A stretch of 64,000 bases of DNA from Petrolisthes cinctipes (GCA_033782935.1 JAWQEG010000720.1:372001-436000); one strand, 5' to 3'; positions 11,196-22,400 are shown, counted from the stretch's first letter. Made by a program: numbers and translations. The notes: generated by a model from the letters alone, not told the origin.

Positions 11196-11299
11196 ATAAG
11201 GTCTAGGTTAGGTTAAGTCAGGTCAGGTTGGGTCAGGCTAATTTCAAAATTCCCCATTTGAATATGCCCTATCTTTGAAATGGGGCGTTTGCGGAGGAA

Positions 11300-11620
11300 A
11301 TGCCATAGAAGAAAATAGTCTTAGAATGGTCTAAATTAGTGGGTAATGAAGGTAGAAATACCGTACTCAATAACGGTAATTCTTTCAATATTTACCGGTG
11401 TTATAATGATCTAAATAAGAGGGTAATGAAGGTAGAAAATAGTCTTAGAATGATCTAAATAAGTGGGTAATGAAGGTAGAAAATAGTCTTAAAATGGTCT
11501 AAATAAGTGGGTAATGAAGGTAGAAAATAGTCTTAGAATGGTCTAAATTAGTGGGTAATGAAGGTAGAAAAACGGTACTCAATAACGGTAATTCTTTCAA
11601 TATTTACCTATGTTTCCTTT
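11300..11620. repeat. About 43-bp tandem repeat
   Basis: Units with the motifs AAATAGTCTTAGAATGGTCT and GTGGGTAATGAAGGTAG follow each other about six times. Two units carry an extra block (GGTACTCAATAACGGTAATT and similar), one at each end of the array, so a longer composite period exists. Confidence 0.65.
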
Positions 11621-11961
11621 AATTATGGCCCCAAACTATCCTCCTACCTCTTTGTATGTATAGAAGGTCATTTAAGTGTTGAAATATAAAGTTACAAGTG
11701 ATGGTATATTGTTGATGCTGAACCTGCTGCTTTATTATTATTATGGTCAATATTTGTGAATGTCAAATGAGCTCCTTCTTGTTATAATGTTATCATAAAA
11801 CTATATATATAATAAATATAATATATATCTCTATATATAACTGTGAGTGAATTATTATAATGTCAACATCATATTTTTATATTTCATGTAAGGATATATT
11901 TCTATTAATAATATTAATATTATACACAGTCTCTACATTGACTTGTATTGTTTGTCATCAT

Positions 11962-12191
11962 CAGTGTTGCCAGATGCTGGGAAATTCGTTTGTTTTAGGG
12001 AATATTGAAGTCCACATAATAGGGACATTATATAAATATTGTTCATGAATAAACAGGGACAGTTCTACCAGACCAAAAAATACCAAAAAGATCTTCAGTG
12101 ATCAAGAGTAAACAGAGAATTATTGAGGTAAAAAAGTGAAATTGTAAAGGTAAAGTTAGGGAAATGATGTCAAATAGATCTGGCAACACTA
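11962..12191. mobile_element. Short nonautonomous element with hAT-like TIRs
   Basis: The left end CAGTGTTGCCAGATGC (11962) is matched by the reverse complement GATCTGGCAACACT at 12177-12190. The 230-bp interior is noncoding and AT-rich. The flanking 8-mers (GTCATCAT and ACCATGAT) match poorly, so the target duplication is not convincing. Confidence 0.5.
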
Positions 12192-12540
12192 ACCATGATG
12201 GCCGCCGTACCACAGAGCTATACACATAGAGTGGTCGACCCTGTGTTATTTGATAGGGGAGGAGTGTCGCAAGTCAGCCTGCTCGGCGGCCATTTTGAAT
12301 AGCCCTTTGGTGCGCGCTTTGAACTCCCGAACGTACTTGTATAGTATGTTTCTATCCACAGTTATTGACATTTCCCTGATTTGTAAAGCATTGTATCTTG
12401 TTATCTAATTATGCAGGTTTTGTTAAATCAATTAACAAGGCTAAGATAATGTCCATACGGAAAATTATGCAAAGAAATTAAACTTAAACTGGTTTATTAA
12501 ACAAGACAAATATATATAACTGTAATCTGTCTCCCTCTCC
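12192..12540. other. No feature seen
   Basis: This is mixed-composition sequence with a short GC-richer part at 12200-12330 (GGCGGCCATTTTGAATAG). I found no open frame, TIR or tandem repeat in it. Confidence 0.4.
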
Positions 12541-12559
12541 CACCACTTACCTTACATAC

Positions 12560-12826
12560 ATACCTACATATTACTCTAGTGTGACATTTATACATACATA
12601 CATATTACTCTAGAGTGACATACATACATATTACTCTAGTGTGACATACATACATATTACTCTAGTGTGACATACATACATATTACTCTAGTGTGACATA
12701 CATACATACATACATACTACTCTAGTGTGACATACATACATGCATATTATTATAGTGTGATATACATACATATTATTCTAGTGTTACATACATACATATT
12801 ACTCTAGTGTGACACATACATACAGT
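12560..12826. repeat. 24-30-bp minisatellite with core TATTACTCTAGTGTGACATA
   Basis: About nine units contain TATTACTCTAGTGTGACATA spaced by variable numbers of CATA tetranucleotides. Length variation comes from the CATA run, so this is a compound micro/minisatellite. Confidence 0.8.
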
Positions 12827-12960
12827 CGTGGTCAATAATAATCATCCACATATGGGTAACTTTAACAATTTACTGTGTAATGTTTTCATGTTCACAAATT
12901 ATTTTATTGTTTTAAGTAGTGTGTAGCTGTTTGTATTAAATTAAACTGTAAAAGCTGGTA
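12826..12960 (+). mobile_element. Tc1/mariner-like terminus, copy 1
   Basis: TACAGTCGTGGTCAATAATA followed by ATCATCCACATATGGGTA starts directly after an unrelated CATA repeat and matches 24299-24435 for about 135 bases. TACAGT-GTGGTCAA is the typical Tc1/mariner end beginning at the TA target. No second terminus or transposase is seen, so this is an end fragment or one side of a nonautonomous element. Confidence 0.6.
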
Positions 12961-14676
12961 TTTTTGTCCCCTTACTTTACTCTTGGAGGGAAACAAAAAC
13001 CCACTGCCTTCAACAAAACAAAAAAAACAACCAGTGTATGCTACAACTCTATCCTATAGCTGTATCAACTTGGTCCGGAAAAAAAACAAAATACCGATGA
13101 GGAACAGGACTTGCCTTGCGAATACCAAAAATAAATCATACAAAGGACAAGTCCAGCTCCTCTCCAGTACTGGGTAAACGCTGCCACCACCAGACCAAAG
13201 TCGATCAGAGGAACCAAGTGAGCACACACCGGAAGGGTAGCGTAACGTTACGTTAAGAAGGCTCGCGAGTAAGCAACCCAGACTACAGTTCTAACGGGGG
13301 TACGATCAGTGATTGGAATCAATAATCTACTACTATCTATAAAGAAACATAGTCTATTTGTTACATCGGTGACGAAAATACTCAGACAATTATAAACCCG
13401 TTTATTTTATCAACCTATTTGGTACGAGTACAAAATAATCATAATAATAATAATTTCTGTTCCCCCCTCCCTTGCTAATATTTCCTACTCCCTGTTCTGT
13501 CAGTTAGGACCGGAACCATTCCTCGTCTCGCCAGTTGACAGAGCTAAGTACATATAAAAAAAGTATTACATGAAGTGTCCCCCCTCCCACAATATCCCAA
13601 ATAATTCCTAATAATAAATTTTTCACAACAAGGCCGAAATATAGTTAATACAATAAAAAAAAATCACATCCTAATCTCAATACTATAATAATGAAATAAT
13701 ATAAAATTGCCAGCAAATTTTCTTAATTTTCTTTGGTACCACGTGGTTCACTAAACACCAAGGGAGAATGCTATAATGGCTGTCACCAGCAAAAGACGAG
13801 ATCAGAATGAGCTTAAGAAAAAACAACATACTTTACTTACTATGTCTGAATGTGAACACACAATATTCTTTAGTTAGTTATATCCCATCACGGGACTAAT
13901 AGATTCACCACACTATATTCACAATACAATATTTATGATGAGAGCGAGTTTGAGCTCTTACCTGTCACCAGCAAAAGACGAGATCAGAATGAGGAAGAAG
14001 CAACGCATAGTACTGCCTCGTCATCTCCCCCACTCCCTCCCCCCACAAGCCAAGTAGTGACCAACGTATCTCAATTTCTGGCAAATCCATCAGTTCCACC
14101 CTTACTGGGGTATATAGTTACCCAACATGATTTAAACATATTATTGAGCTCAAATACATTGCATTCTCCCTTGTTTAAAGTTTTATATTACTGTAATTTA
14201 CATATTCCAGGCATGTATTGTTCCGCCAACAAGAAAATGTACTGTCCCGACTTCAGTTCCTAACTAATCTAATTAATTTTCTAAGTAAGTTACAATTAAA
14301 TGCCGGTAACAGTATAGGAATGTTAGCTTCGTAATTATACATTATAATTATAAATGCAGGTTATTCCCTGTCTCCAATAAATTATTTTACATTCACCTCT
14401 TAAATCACCACGTATTTCTCTCTCCCTATCAATCTACCTAAGTTTCAATTATTCCTCATTTTAACCTATTTGTCTAACTATAATCATTACTTCTATTTTC
14501 CTCATATTAACATTTTGTGTTGAAGAAGCCCACCACCGAGATTATTCGTCAGTGATAATCTCAGCCTGGCTACTCCCTACAATCTTACACTAAAAACCTA
14601 TTCTAATACATATAAATATATAATACCCGTAAATATCCTAAATAACAATACATATAAAATAGGGGTGTAACAGTAT
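12961..14676. other. Long noncoding stretch with a 34-bp direct repeat
   Basis: No convincing gene. TGTCACCAGCAAAAGACGAG followed by ATCAGAATGAG occurs at about 13780-13813 and 13963-13997. The rest is AT-rich with runs of AAAA and CCCTCCC. It could be the body of a decayed element following the mariner-like end, but the sequence does not show that. Confidence 0.4.
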
Positions 14677-15321
14677 TGGTTTGTAAGCAAGCAAACGAAA
14701 GAATGTTAGCCTTATAAATGACTTATGGGGGAATTATTTAATTAATTTGTTAAGTAAACTATACAGTGATCATCATTATCTAACTGTTGGATAGATTTTG
14801 TGAATGTGGATACTCAGCTTTTGGGAAATAATGAAGCCTTACAAGTGTGGTTGGTTGGGAAACTAACAAACCAATACCACTGTGGAATCAATCCTAAAAT
14901 AATGAAGCCTTACAAGTGTGTTTGGTTGGGAAACTAACAAACCAATACCACTGTGGAATCAACCCTAAAATAATGAAGCCTTACAAGTGTGGTTGGTTGG
15001 GAAGCTAACAAACAAATACCACTGTGGAATCAACCCTAAAATAATGAAGCCTTACAAGTGTGGTTGGTTGGGATGCTAACAAACAAATACCACTGTGGAA
15101 TCAACCCTAAAATAATGAAGCCTTACAAGTGTGGTCGGTTGGGAAACTAACAAACCAATACCACTGTGGAATCAACCCTAAAATAATGAAGCCTTACAAG
15201 TGTGGTTGGTTGGGAAGCTAACAAACCAATACTACTGTGGAATCAACCCTAAAATAATGAAGCCTTACAAGTGTGGTTGGTTGGGAAACTAACAAACCAA
15301 TACCACTGTGGAATCGACCCT
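14677..15321. mobile_element. MITE family II, copy 1, with one arm amplified as a 70-bp tandem repeat
   Basis: The left part (AGTATTGGTTTGTAAGCA...CAAACGAAAGAATG) and the right end (CCACTGTGGAATCGACCC) match the two ends of the complete copy at 18694-19150. The right arm, beginning AATAATGAAGCCTTACAAGT, is repeated seven times with a 70-bp period from about 14828 to 15320. Each unit includes a near copy of the terminal repeat (CCACTGTGGAATCAACCC), and only the last keeps the true GAATCGAC end. Confidence 0.75.
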
Positions 15322-15550
15322 TAGTTCTTGCCCTGAATACTGAAGAAAACCTATTATCATATACATACATCATCTTCTCTAATTTCCATTGTCTATATAT
15401 ATATGTCTAGGATTGTCTTACTTTCCATATCCTTCTTCCATTCTGTAGAGTCCCACATTATTTTCAACTTTTGCTTTTATCTGGCTGGGAGAATTACTCT
15501 TTGCTGAAAATATAGATAATGAAGAAGTGAAAATCATTATATACAATTTT

Positions 15551-15552
<2 letters not shown>

Positions 15553-15591
<39 letters not shown>
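15553..15591. repeat. (GA)n microsatellite
   Basis: About 19 uninterrupted GA units lie within the C-terminal part of the fossil LINE. Confidence 0.9.
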
Positions 15592-15593
<2 letters not shown>

Positions 15594-15697
15594 AGAAAAG
15601 CAACCACTTAAAGAAAAACAAAACTCAACCACAATATTATTAAAACTCAAAGGGGAGGCCGATGAAAAGGCTATCTCCCTGCCCAACATCTGATCTG

Positions 15698-15810
15698 ATC
15701 TGTTCTCTCTCTCAGTTCTCCATATCTGATGCCAACTACATTCATCATTTTTACCTGTTCTCTCTCTCAGTTCTCCATATCTGATGCCAACTACATTCAT
15801 AATTTTTATT
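15698..15810. repeat. 55-bp tandem duplication within the fossil LINE
   Basis: TGTTCTCTCTCTCAGTTCTC followed by CATATCTGATGCCAACTACA occurs twice head to tail (from about 15698 and from about 15756) with one or two differences. Confidence 0.75.
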
Positions 15811-15855
15811 ATTCTTTTCCATTCAGCTCTTTTATTGCATCTCATAATATCTTCT

Positions 15856-16065
15856 AATGTTGTTGTTGTTGAAGTTCCTCAAGCTGTCTGGCCGAACAGC
15901 CCCGTGGTAATTGCCTGGGTGACCAAAGCCGTTCCCAGGAGCTCGTGCCTCCCTGATGGGGGCGGGGGGATTTTGTGGCGGTTTGGCCCCCATAGCTTCT
16001 TGCAGCCTTGAGGGGTGGTCCCACGACGTAGACGCCGCCACTCCAGGACCTCTAATATTGTTGTT
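15856..16065 (-). mobile_element. 210-bp GC-rich retroposon (SINE-like) with AAC tail and target duplication
   Basis: A GC-rich block interrupts the LINE reading frame. The flanks are AATATCTTCT (15846-15855) and AATATCTCTT (16066-16075), a near-perfect 10-bp duplication, and removing the block restores the RT reading. On the minus strand it runs from TTAGAGGTCCTGGAGTGGCG to a tail of AAC repeats. No tRNA promoter boxes or protein are recognised, so it is an unclassified short retroposon. Confidence 0.65.
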
Positions 16066-16289
16066 AATATCTCTTTCTGCCCATTGATAATTAATTTTGT
16101 GTACAGTAAGTAGCTTTGCTTTAAAAATTCTTGATGATTTCATACTAGAAGCTCCAATTTCCCCTCTGAAGGCGGCACATGCTGTACTCCTGTAACCTCC
16201 AAGTATCTTTTTATACACACCATTTTCTATACATTGCAATATCTTTATTTCATTTTAATTTATATTTATAACATTATTTTAATTAAATC

Positions 16290-17520
16290 TGGACAGTATT
16301 GGGAGATGTGTTCAGAATAGGAGACTACGGTGGTTTGGTCACATTGAGAGAATGGACGAGAATGCTTGGGTTAGTAGATGTAGAGCAATTGATGTAGCAG
16401 GTTTAGTAGGTAGAGGAAGGCCAAAGAAAACATGGGGGGAAGTGATACGGTTAGATTTGAGAGAAAGAGGAGTTAGTAAAGAGCTGGCCAGAGATAGGTT
16501 AGCTTGGAAGGCTGAGAGAAAGAGGAGTTAGTAAAGAGCTGGCCAGAGATAGGTTAGCTTGGAAGGCTGAGAGAAAGAGGAGTTAGTAAAGAGCTGGCCA
16601 GAGATAGGTTAGCTTGGAAGGCTGAGAGAAAGAGGAGTTAGTAAAGAGCTGGCCAGAGATAGGTTAGCTTGGAAGGCTGAGAGAAAGAGGAGTTAGTAAA
16701 GAGCTGGCCAAAGATAGGTTAGCTTGGAAGGCTGAGAGAAAGAGGAGTTAGTAAAGAGCTGGCCAGAGATAGGTTAGCTTGGAAGGCTGAGAGAAAGAGG
16801 AGTTAGTAAAGAGCTGGCCAGAGATAGGTTAGCTTGGAAGGCTGAGAGAAAGAGGAGTTAGTAAAGAGCTGGCCAAAGATAGGTTAGCTTGGAAGGCTGA
16901 GAGAAAGAGGAGTTAGTAAAGAGCTGGCCAGAGATAGGTTAGCTTGGAAGGCTGAGAGAAAGAGGAGTTAGTAAAGAGCTGGCCAGAGATAGATTAGCTT
17001 GGAAGGCTGAGAGAAAGAGGAGTTAGTAAAGAGCTGGCCAGAGATAGGTTAGCTTGGAAGGCTGAGAGAAAGAGGAGTTAGTAAAGAGCTGGCCAAAGAT
17101 AGGTTAGCTTGGAAGGCTGAGAGAAAGAGGAGTTAGTAAAGAGCTGGCCAGAGATAGGTTAGCTTGGAAGGCTGAGAGAAAGAGGAGTTAGTAAAGAGCT
17201 GGCCAGAGATAGGTTAGCTTGGAAGGCTGAGAGAAAGAGGAGTTAGTAAAGAGCTGGCCAAAGATAGGTTAGCTTGGAAGGCTGAGAGAAAGAGGAGTTA
17301 GTAAAGAGCTGGCCAGAGATAGGTTAGCTTGGAAGGCTGAGAGAAAGAGGAGTTAGTAAAGAGCTGGCCAGAGATAGGTTAGCTTGGAAGGCTGAGAGAA
17401 AGAGGAGTTAGTAAAGAGCTGGCCAGAGATAGGTTAGCTTGGAAGGCTATTTCTAAAAACCTGTCCAACGCATGCCAGCATGTAAGACGGACGTTAAACC
17501 CAATATGATGATGATGATGA
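16290..17520 (+). pseudogene. LINE 3' end fragment with (ATG)n tail, expanded internally
   Basis: The frame starting near 16310 gives the common LINE C-terminus: RLRWFGHIERMDENAWVS, then GRGRPKKTWGEVIRLDLRER and SKELARDRLAWKA. After the 55-bp array the ending ISKNLSNACQHVRRTLNPI is closed by TGA, followed directly by an ATG/GAT trinucleotide tail at about 17504-17521. It is 5'-truncated near 16290 and inserted into the fossil LINE on the opposite strand. Only the last RT/C-terminal part was ever present here. Confidence 0.8.
16457..17447. repeat. 55-bp minisatellite, 18 units, derived from LINE coding sequence
   Basis: The unit, beginning GAGAGAAAGAGGAGTTAGTA and ending AGCTTGGAAGGCT, is repeated 18 times at a constant 55-bp spacing with single-base variants (GGCCAGAG or GGCCAAAG, AGGTTAG or AGATTAG). 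The first unit is the normal continuation of the LINE C-terminal frame and the last runs into its normal ending, so the array arose by expansion in place. Because 55 is not a multiple of three, the frame is destroyed. Confidence 0.92.
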
Positions 17521-17650
17521 TAATTGCTCTAGTCCTCCTCCCAAATCTATTATTGTTGTATTTCCACTGTATAATGTTGACTACTGCTTCTATTATTTGA
17601 AGATGTATTTTAAACTCTTTCATTACTTCTATTAAGGTGGTAATTCTTTT

Positions 17651-17710
17651 TTGTAACATTGCAGTGCCATGATTCCTCCAAAGTATGCCAGGAAATTGGA
17701 CGATTCAGTT

Positions 17711-17762
<52 letters not shown>

Positions 17763-17872
17763 TTACATTGGAGTGCCTTGATTCCTCCAAAGTATGCCAG
17801 GAAACAACAGGACCAGAAAAGCAAAAATAATGGTGTTCTGTTGTTGCTTGGAATAGTTTGGAGGATTCAGTT

Positions 17873-17926
<54 letters not shown>

Positions 17927-17994
17927 TTGCTTGGAATAGTTTGGAGGATTCAGTCAGTTGCTCCAGATTTACCAACACAAAACTAACTTCCCCC
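17651..17994. mobile_element. Insertion with two CT microsatellites, flanked by a diverged target duplication
   Basis: The flanks TTAAGGTGGTAATTCTTTT (17632-17650) and TTAAGGATGTTCTTTT (17995-18010) are similar, and the LINE frame resumes on each side. Inside are duplicated segments (ATTCCTCCAAAGTATGCCAG, GGAGGATTCAGTTGCTCTCT) and two (CT)n runs at about 17712-17758 and 17873-17922. A related sequence (AATCCTCCTAAGTATGCTGG) occurs near 56766, so it is a dispersed repeat of unknown class. Confidence 0.5.
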
Positions 17995-18039
17995 TTAAGG
18001 ATGTTCTTTTAACCGAGTCAAAGGATTTTCTAAAGTCTG

Positions 18040-18140
18040 CTATTACTGCTATTACTATTACTATTGCTATTGCTATTACTATTGCTATTACTATTACTAT
18101 TGCTATTGCTATTACTATTGCTATTGCTATTACTATTAAT
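18040..18140. repeat. ATTACT/ATTGCT hexanucleotide repeat in RT palm motif A
   Basis: About 17 hexamer or trimer units occupy the place where the RT has V-I-A-I-D before FRKSFDS. Because the unit is a multiple of three, the minus-strand frame stays open across it (repeated I-A-I-V). Confidence 0.8.
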
Positions 18141-18410
18141 GGCTTCCTCTTCTTCTTAAAACTTTTATCTATTCTACACAGTACTGTAATAATATATATA
18201 TATAAATTATCCTCGATTCTTGAACCTTCAGTAAATCCTCCTTGAGTTTCTTTGGTTTCTTCATCATTTCTTTTCAAATGACCAACATCATAAATATCTT
18301 GTATGAAACATTTGTTTTTGCAATAGGCCTCAGATCCTTTGCAGTGGGATTTTTATTTTTCTCAATCATTTTAATTATTGATCTTTTCCATTTGTCTGGT
18401 TTATCAATTT

Positions 18411-18525
18411 TTTTTTTTTTTATATATATATATATCTTTCGACGCTGGACATAGGCTTCATCAAACCCGTTACCGTGGCCCAGGTCAACTGCTACTCACA
18501 TACACACACGTCACGACTTTCATTT
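18411..18525 (-). mobile_element. 5'-truncated SINE, copy 2
   Basis: On the minus strand this runs from GTCGTGACGTGTGTGTATGT through GACCTGGGCCACGGTAACGG and AAGCCTATGTCCAGCGTCG to an AT/A-rich tail. It matches the 3' half of the tRNA-derived SINE at 53898-54225. The surrounding sequence is the fossil LINE, which continues on both sides. Confidence 0.75.
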
Positions 18526-18693
18526 CATTTTTCAAACATTCTGTTAGTACTTTCATGCATTTCTTACTTTTCAATAATGCTTTATATAATTATCTCAGGC
18601 TTTATTCCATCTGGGCCTGCAGCTTTTTTATTTTTCATTTTTCTAAGGCATTTTTCTATTCTTTCCTGAGTGATTACCGACTCATCCATTGGT

Positions 18694-18812
18694 TCTATGG
18701 GTCGATTCCACAGTGGTATTGGTTTGTTAGCTTCCCAACCAACCACACTTGTAAGGCTTCATTATTTTCCAAAAGCTGAGTATCCACATTCACAAAATCT
18801 ATCCAACAGTTA

Positions 18813-18859
<47 letters not shown>

Positions 18860-18947
18860 CAGTAATAATAATAATGATAATGATAAAAATAATACCAGTA
18901 ATAATAATAATAGTATTGATAATACCAGTACTACTAATAATAATACC

Positions 18948-18988
<41 letters not shown>

Positions 18989-19150
18989 CAGTAATAATAA
19001 TAATAATTACAATAATAATAATAACAATAATAATCACTGTATAGTTTACTCACCAAATTCATTAAATAGTTCACCCATAAGTCATTTACACGGCTAAGAT
19101 TCTTTCGTTTGCGTGCTTACAAACCAATACCAACCACTGTGGAATCGACA
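18694..19150. mobile_element. MITE family II, complete copy with AAT microsatellite core
   Basis: The terminal inverted repeats are GTCGATTCCACAGTGG at 18694 and CCACTGTGGAATCGAC at 19135-19150, with inner parts (GGTATTGGTTTGT) also inverted. The two arms are otherwise different. The centre is a 220-bp AAT-rich microsatellite (about 18812-19035) with interspersed ACCAGT. Partner copies lie at 14677-15321 and 25106-25838. No coding sequence is present. The superfamily cannot be named because no clear target duplication is seen. Confidence 0.8.
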
Positions 19151-19499
19151 ATGTATCTTGCTTCTTCTTGAGTATAGTAAAGTATAAGTATTTTAAAGTT
19201 ATCATTTCTGAATACAATTTGTTCAACTTCTAATTTTATGTATAATTTTATATGTCATCAGTAAAAATAAGTATTGTTGAAACATTACATCCTTACGTAC
19301 TCCATTTGTCATGTTAATAGTTGCCTTTTCTTCGTTCTTCAAATGTAAATGCGTTCTGTCGTTATTATATATATCTGTGCTACTATAAGTTTTATTTATT
19401 TTCTGTTATTCATGAGTGCCTTTATCAAGTTTCCTCTGTTAATTTAGTCAAAGTTTTTTTTAAAGTCCAATGACGTTACTGTTAGTACAGTTAATTCTC
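19151..19499. other. No feature seen
   Basis: This AT-rich spacer lies between the MITE and the satellite array. No frame, repeat or TIR was found. Confidence 0.4.
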
Positions 19500-22400
19500 A
19501 TTTTACACTTGTATATTGGGTGTGTAATGAAACTGTGTACAGAAAACCCTCATTGTACAGTACACTTGTATATTGGGTGTGTAATGAAACTGTGTACAGG
19601 AAACCCTCATTGTACAGTACACTTGTATATTGGGTGTTTAATGAAACTGTGTACAGAAAACCCTCATTGTACAGTACACTTGTATATTGGGTGTGTAATG
19701 AAACTGTGTACAGAAAACCCTCATTGTACAGTACACTTGTATATTGGGTGTGTAATGAAACTGTGTACAGAAAACCCTCATTGTACAGTACACTTGTATA
19801 TTGGGTGTGTAATGAAACTGTGTACAGAAAACCCTCATTGTACAGTACACTTGTATATTGGGTGTGTAATGAAACTGTGTACAGAAAACCCTCATTGTAC
19901 AGTACACTTGTATATTGGGTGTGTAATGAAACTGTGTACAGAAAACCCTCATTGTACAGTACACTTGTATATTGGGTGTGTAATGAAACTGTGTACAGAA
20001 AACCCTCATTGTACAGTACACTTGTATATTGGGTGGGTAATGAAACTGTGTACAGAAAACCCTCATTGTACAGTACACTTGTATATTGGGTGTGTAATGA
20101 AACTGTGTACAGAAAACCCTCATTGTACAGTACACTTGTATATTGGGTGTGTAATGAAACTGTGTACAGAAAACCCTCATTGTACAGTACACTTGTATAT
20201 TGGGTGTGTAATGAAACTGTGTACAGAAAACCCTCATTGTACAGTACACTTGTATATTGGGTGTGTAATGAAACTGTGTACAGAAAACCCTCATTGTACA
20301 GTACACTTGTATATTGGGTGTGTAATGAAACTGTGTACAGAAAACCCTCATTGTACAGTACACTTGTATATTGGGTGTGTAATGAAACTGTGTACAGAAA
20401 ACCCTCATTGTACAGTACACTTGTATATTGGGTGTGTAATGAAACTGTGTACAGAAAACCCTCATTGTACAGTACACTTGTATATTGGGTGTGTAATGAA
20501 ACTGTGTACAGAAAACCCTCATTGTACAGTACACTTGTATATTGGGTGTGTAATGAAACTGTGTACAGAAAACTCTCATTGTACAGTACACTTGTATATT
20601 GGGTGTGTAATGAAACTGTGTACAGAAAATCCTCATTGTACAGTACACTTGTATATTGGGTGTGTAATGAAACTGTGTACAGAAAACCCTCATTGTACAG
20701 TACACTTGTATATTGGGTGTGTAATGTAACTGTGTACAGAAAACCCTCATTTTACAGTACACTTGTATATTGGGTGTGTAATGTAATGTGTACAGAAAAC
20801 CCTCATTGTACAGTACACTTGTATATTGGGTGTGTAATGAAACTGTGTACAGAAAACCCTCATTGTACAGTACACTTGTATATTGGGTGTGTAATGAAAC
20901 TGTGTACAGAAAACCCTCATTGTACAGTACACTTGTATATTGGGTGTGTAATGAAACTGTGTACAGAAAACCCTCATTGTACAGTACACTTGTATATTGG
21001 GTGTGTAATGAAACTGTGTACAGAAAACCCTCATTGTACAGTACACTTGTATATTGGGTGTGTAATGAAACTGTGTACAGAAAACCCTCATTGTACAGTA
21101 CACTTGTATATTGGGTGTGTAATGAAACTGTGTACAGGAAACTCTCATTGTACAGTACACTTGTATATTGGGTGTGTAATGAAACTGTGTACAGAAAATC
21201 CTCATTGTACAGTACACTTGTATATTGGGTGTGTAATGAAACTGTGTACAGAAAACCCTCATTGTACAGTACACTTGTATATTGGGTGTGTAATGTAACT
21301 GTGTACAGAAAACCCTCATTGTACAGTACACTTGTATATTGGGTGTGTAATGTAATGTGTACAGAAAACCCTCATTGTACAGTACACTTGTATATTGGGT
21401 GTGTAATGAAACTGTGTACAGAAAACCCTCATTGTACAGTACACTTGTATATTGGGTGTGTAATGAAACTGTGTACAGAAAACCCTCATTGTACAGTACA
21501 CTTGTATATTGGGTGTGTAATGAAACTGTGTACAGAAAACCCTCATTGTACAGTACACTTGTATATTGGGTGTGTAATGAAACTGTGTATAGAAAACCCT
21601 CATTGTACAGTACACTTGTATATTGGGTGTGTAATGAAACTGTGTACAGAAAACTCATTGTACAGTATACTTGTATATTGGGTGTGTAATGAAACTGTGT
21701 ACAGAAAATCCTCATTGTACAGTACACTTGTATATTGGGTGTGTAATGAAACTGTGTACAGAAAACCCTCATTGTACAGTACACTTGTATATTGGGTGTG
21801 TAATGAAACTGTGTACAGAAAACCCTCATTGTACAGTACACTTGTATATTGGGTGTGTAATGTAGTGTGTGTAATGAAACTGTGTACAGAAAACCCTCAT
21901 TGTACAGTACACTTGTATATTGGGTGTGTAATGAAACTGTGTACAGAAAACCCTCATTGTACAGTACACTTGTATATTGGGTGTGTAATGAAACTGTGTA
22001 CAGAAAACCCTCATTGTACAGTACACTTGTATATTGGGTGTGTAATGTAGTGTGTGTAATGAAACTGTGTACAGAAAACCCTCATTGTACAGTACACTTG
22101 TATATTGGGTGTGTAATGTAGTGTGTGTAATGAAACTGTGTACAGAAAACCCTCATTGTACAGTACACTTGTATATTGGGTGTGTAATGTAGTGTGTGTA
22201 ATGAAACTGTGTACAGAAAACCCTCATTGTACAGTACACTTGTATATTGGGTGTGTAATGTTGTGTGTGTAATGAAACTGTGTACAGAAAACCCTCATTG
22301 TACAGTACACTTGTATATTGGGTGTGTAATGAAACTGTGTACAGAAAACCCTCATTGTACAGTACACTTGTATATTGGGTGTGTAATGTAGTGTGTGTAA

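Larger units (their letters stand above)
15322..18692 (-). pseudogene. Fossil LINE reverse transcriptase split by several later insertions
   Basis: Minus-strand RT blocks can be read in order. 18690-18560 has RIEKCLRKMKNKKAAGPDGI. About 18400-18345 has KPDKWKRSIIKMIEKNKN. 18250-18000 has GGFTEGSRIEDNL, SFKKKRKPLIV and DFRKSFDSVKR. 17650-17530 has TTLIEVMKEFKIHLQIIEAV and YSGNTTIIDLGGGLEQ. 16245-16080 has ENGVYKKILGGY and GEIGASSMKSS. 15855-15780 has MRCNKRAEWKRIIKIMNVVG. 15480-15325 has a W..TEWKKDMESKTILDIY tail part. Breaks are a SINE (18411-18525), an in-frame hexanucleotide expansion (18040-18140), a CT-rich insertion (17651-17994), a + strand LINE tail (16290-17520) and a 210-bp retroposon (15856-16065). 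Frameshifts and stops make it dead. It ends on both sides at MITE family II copies. Confidence 0.75.
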
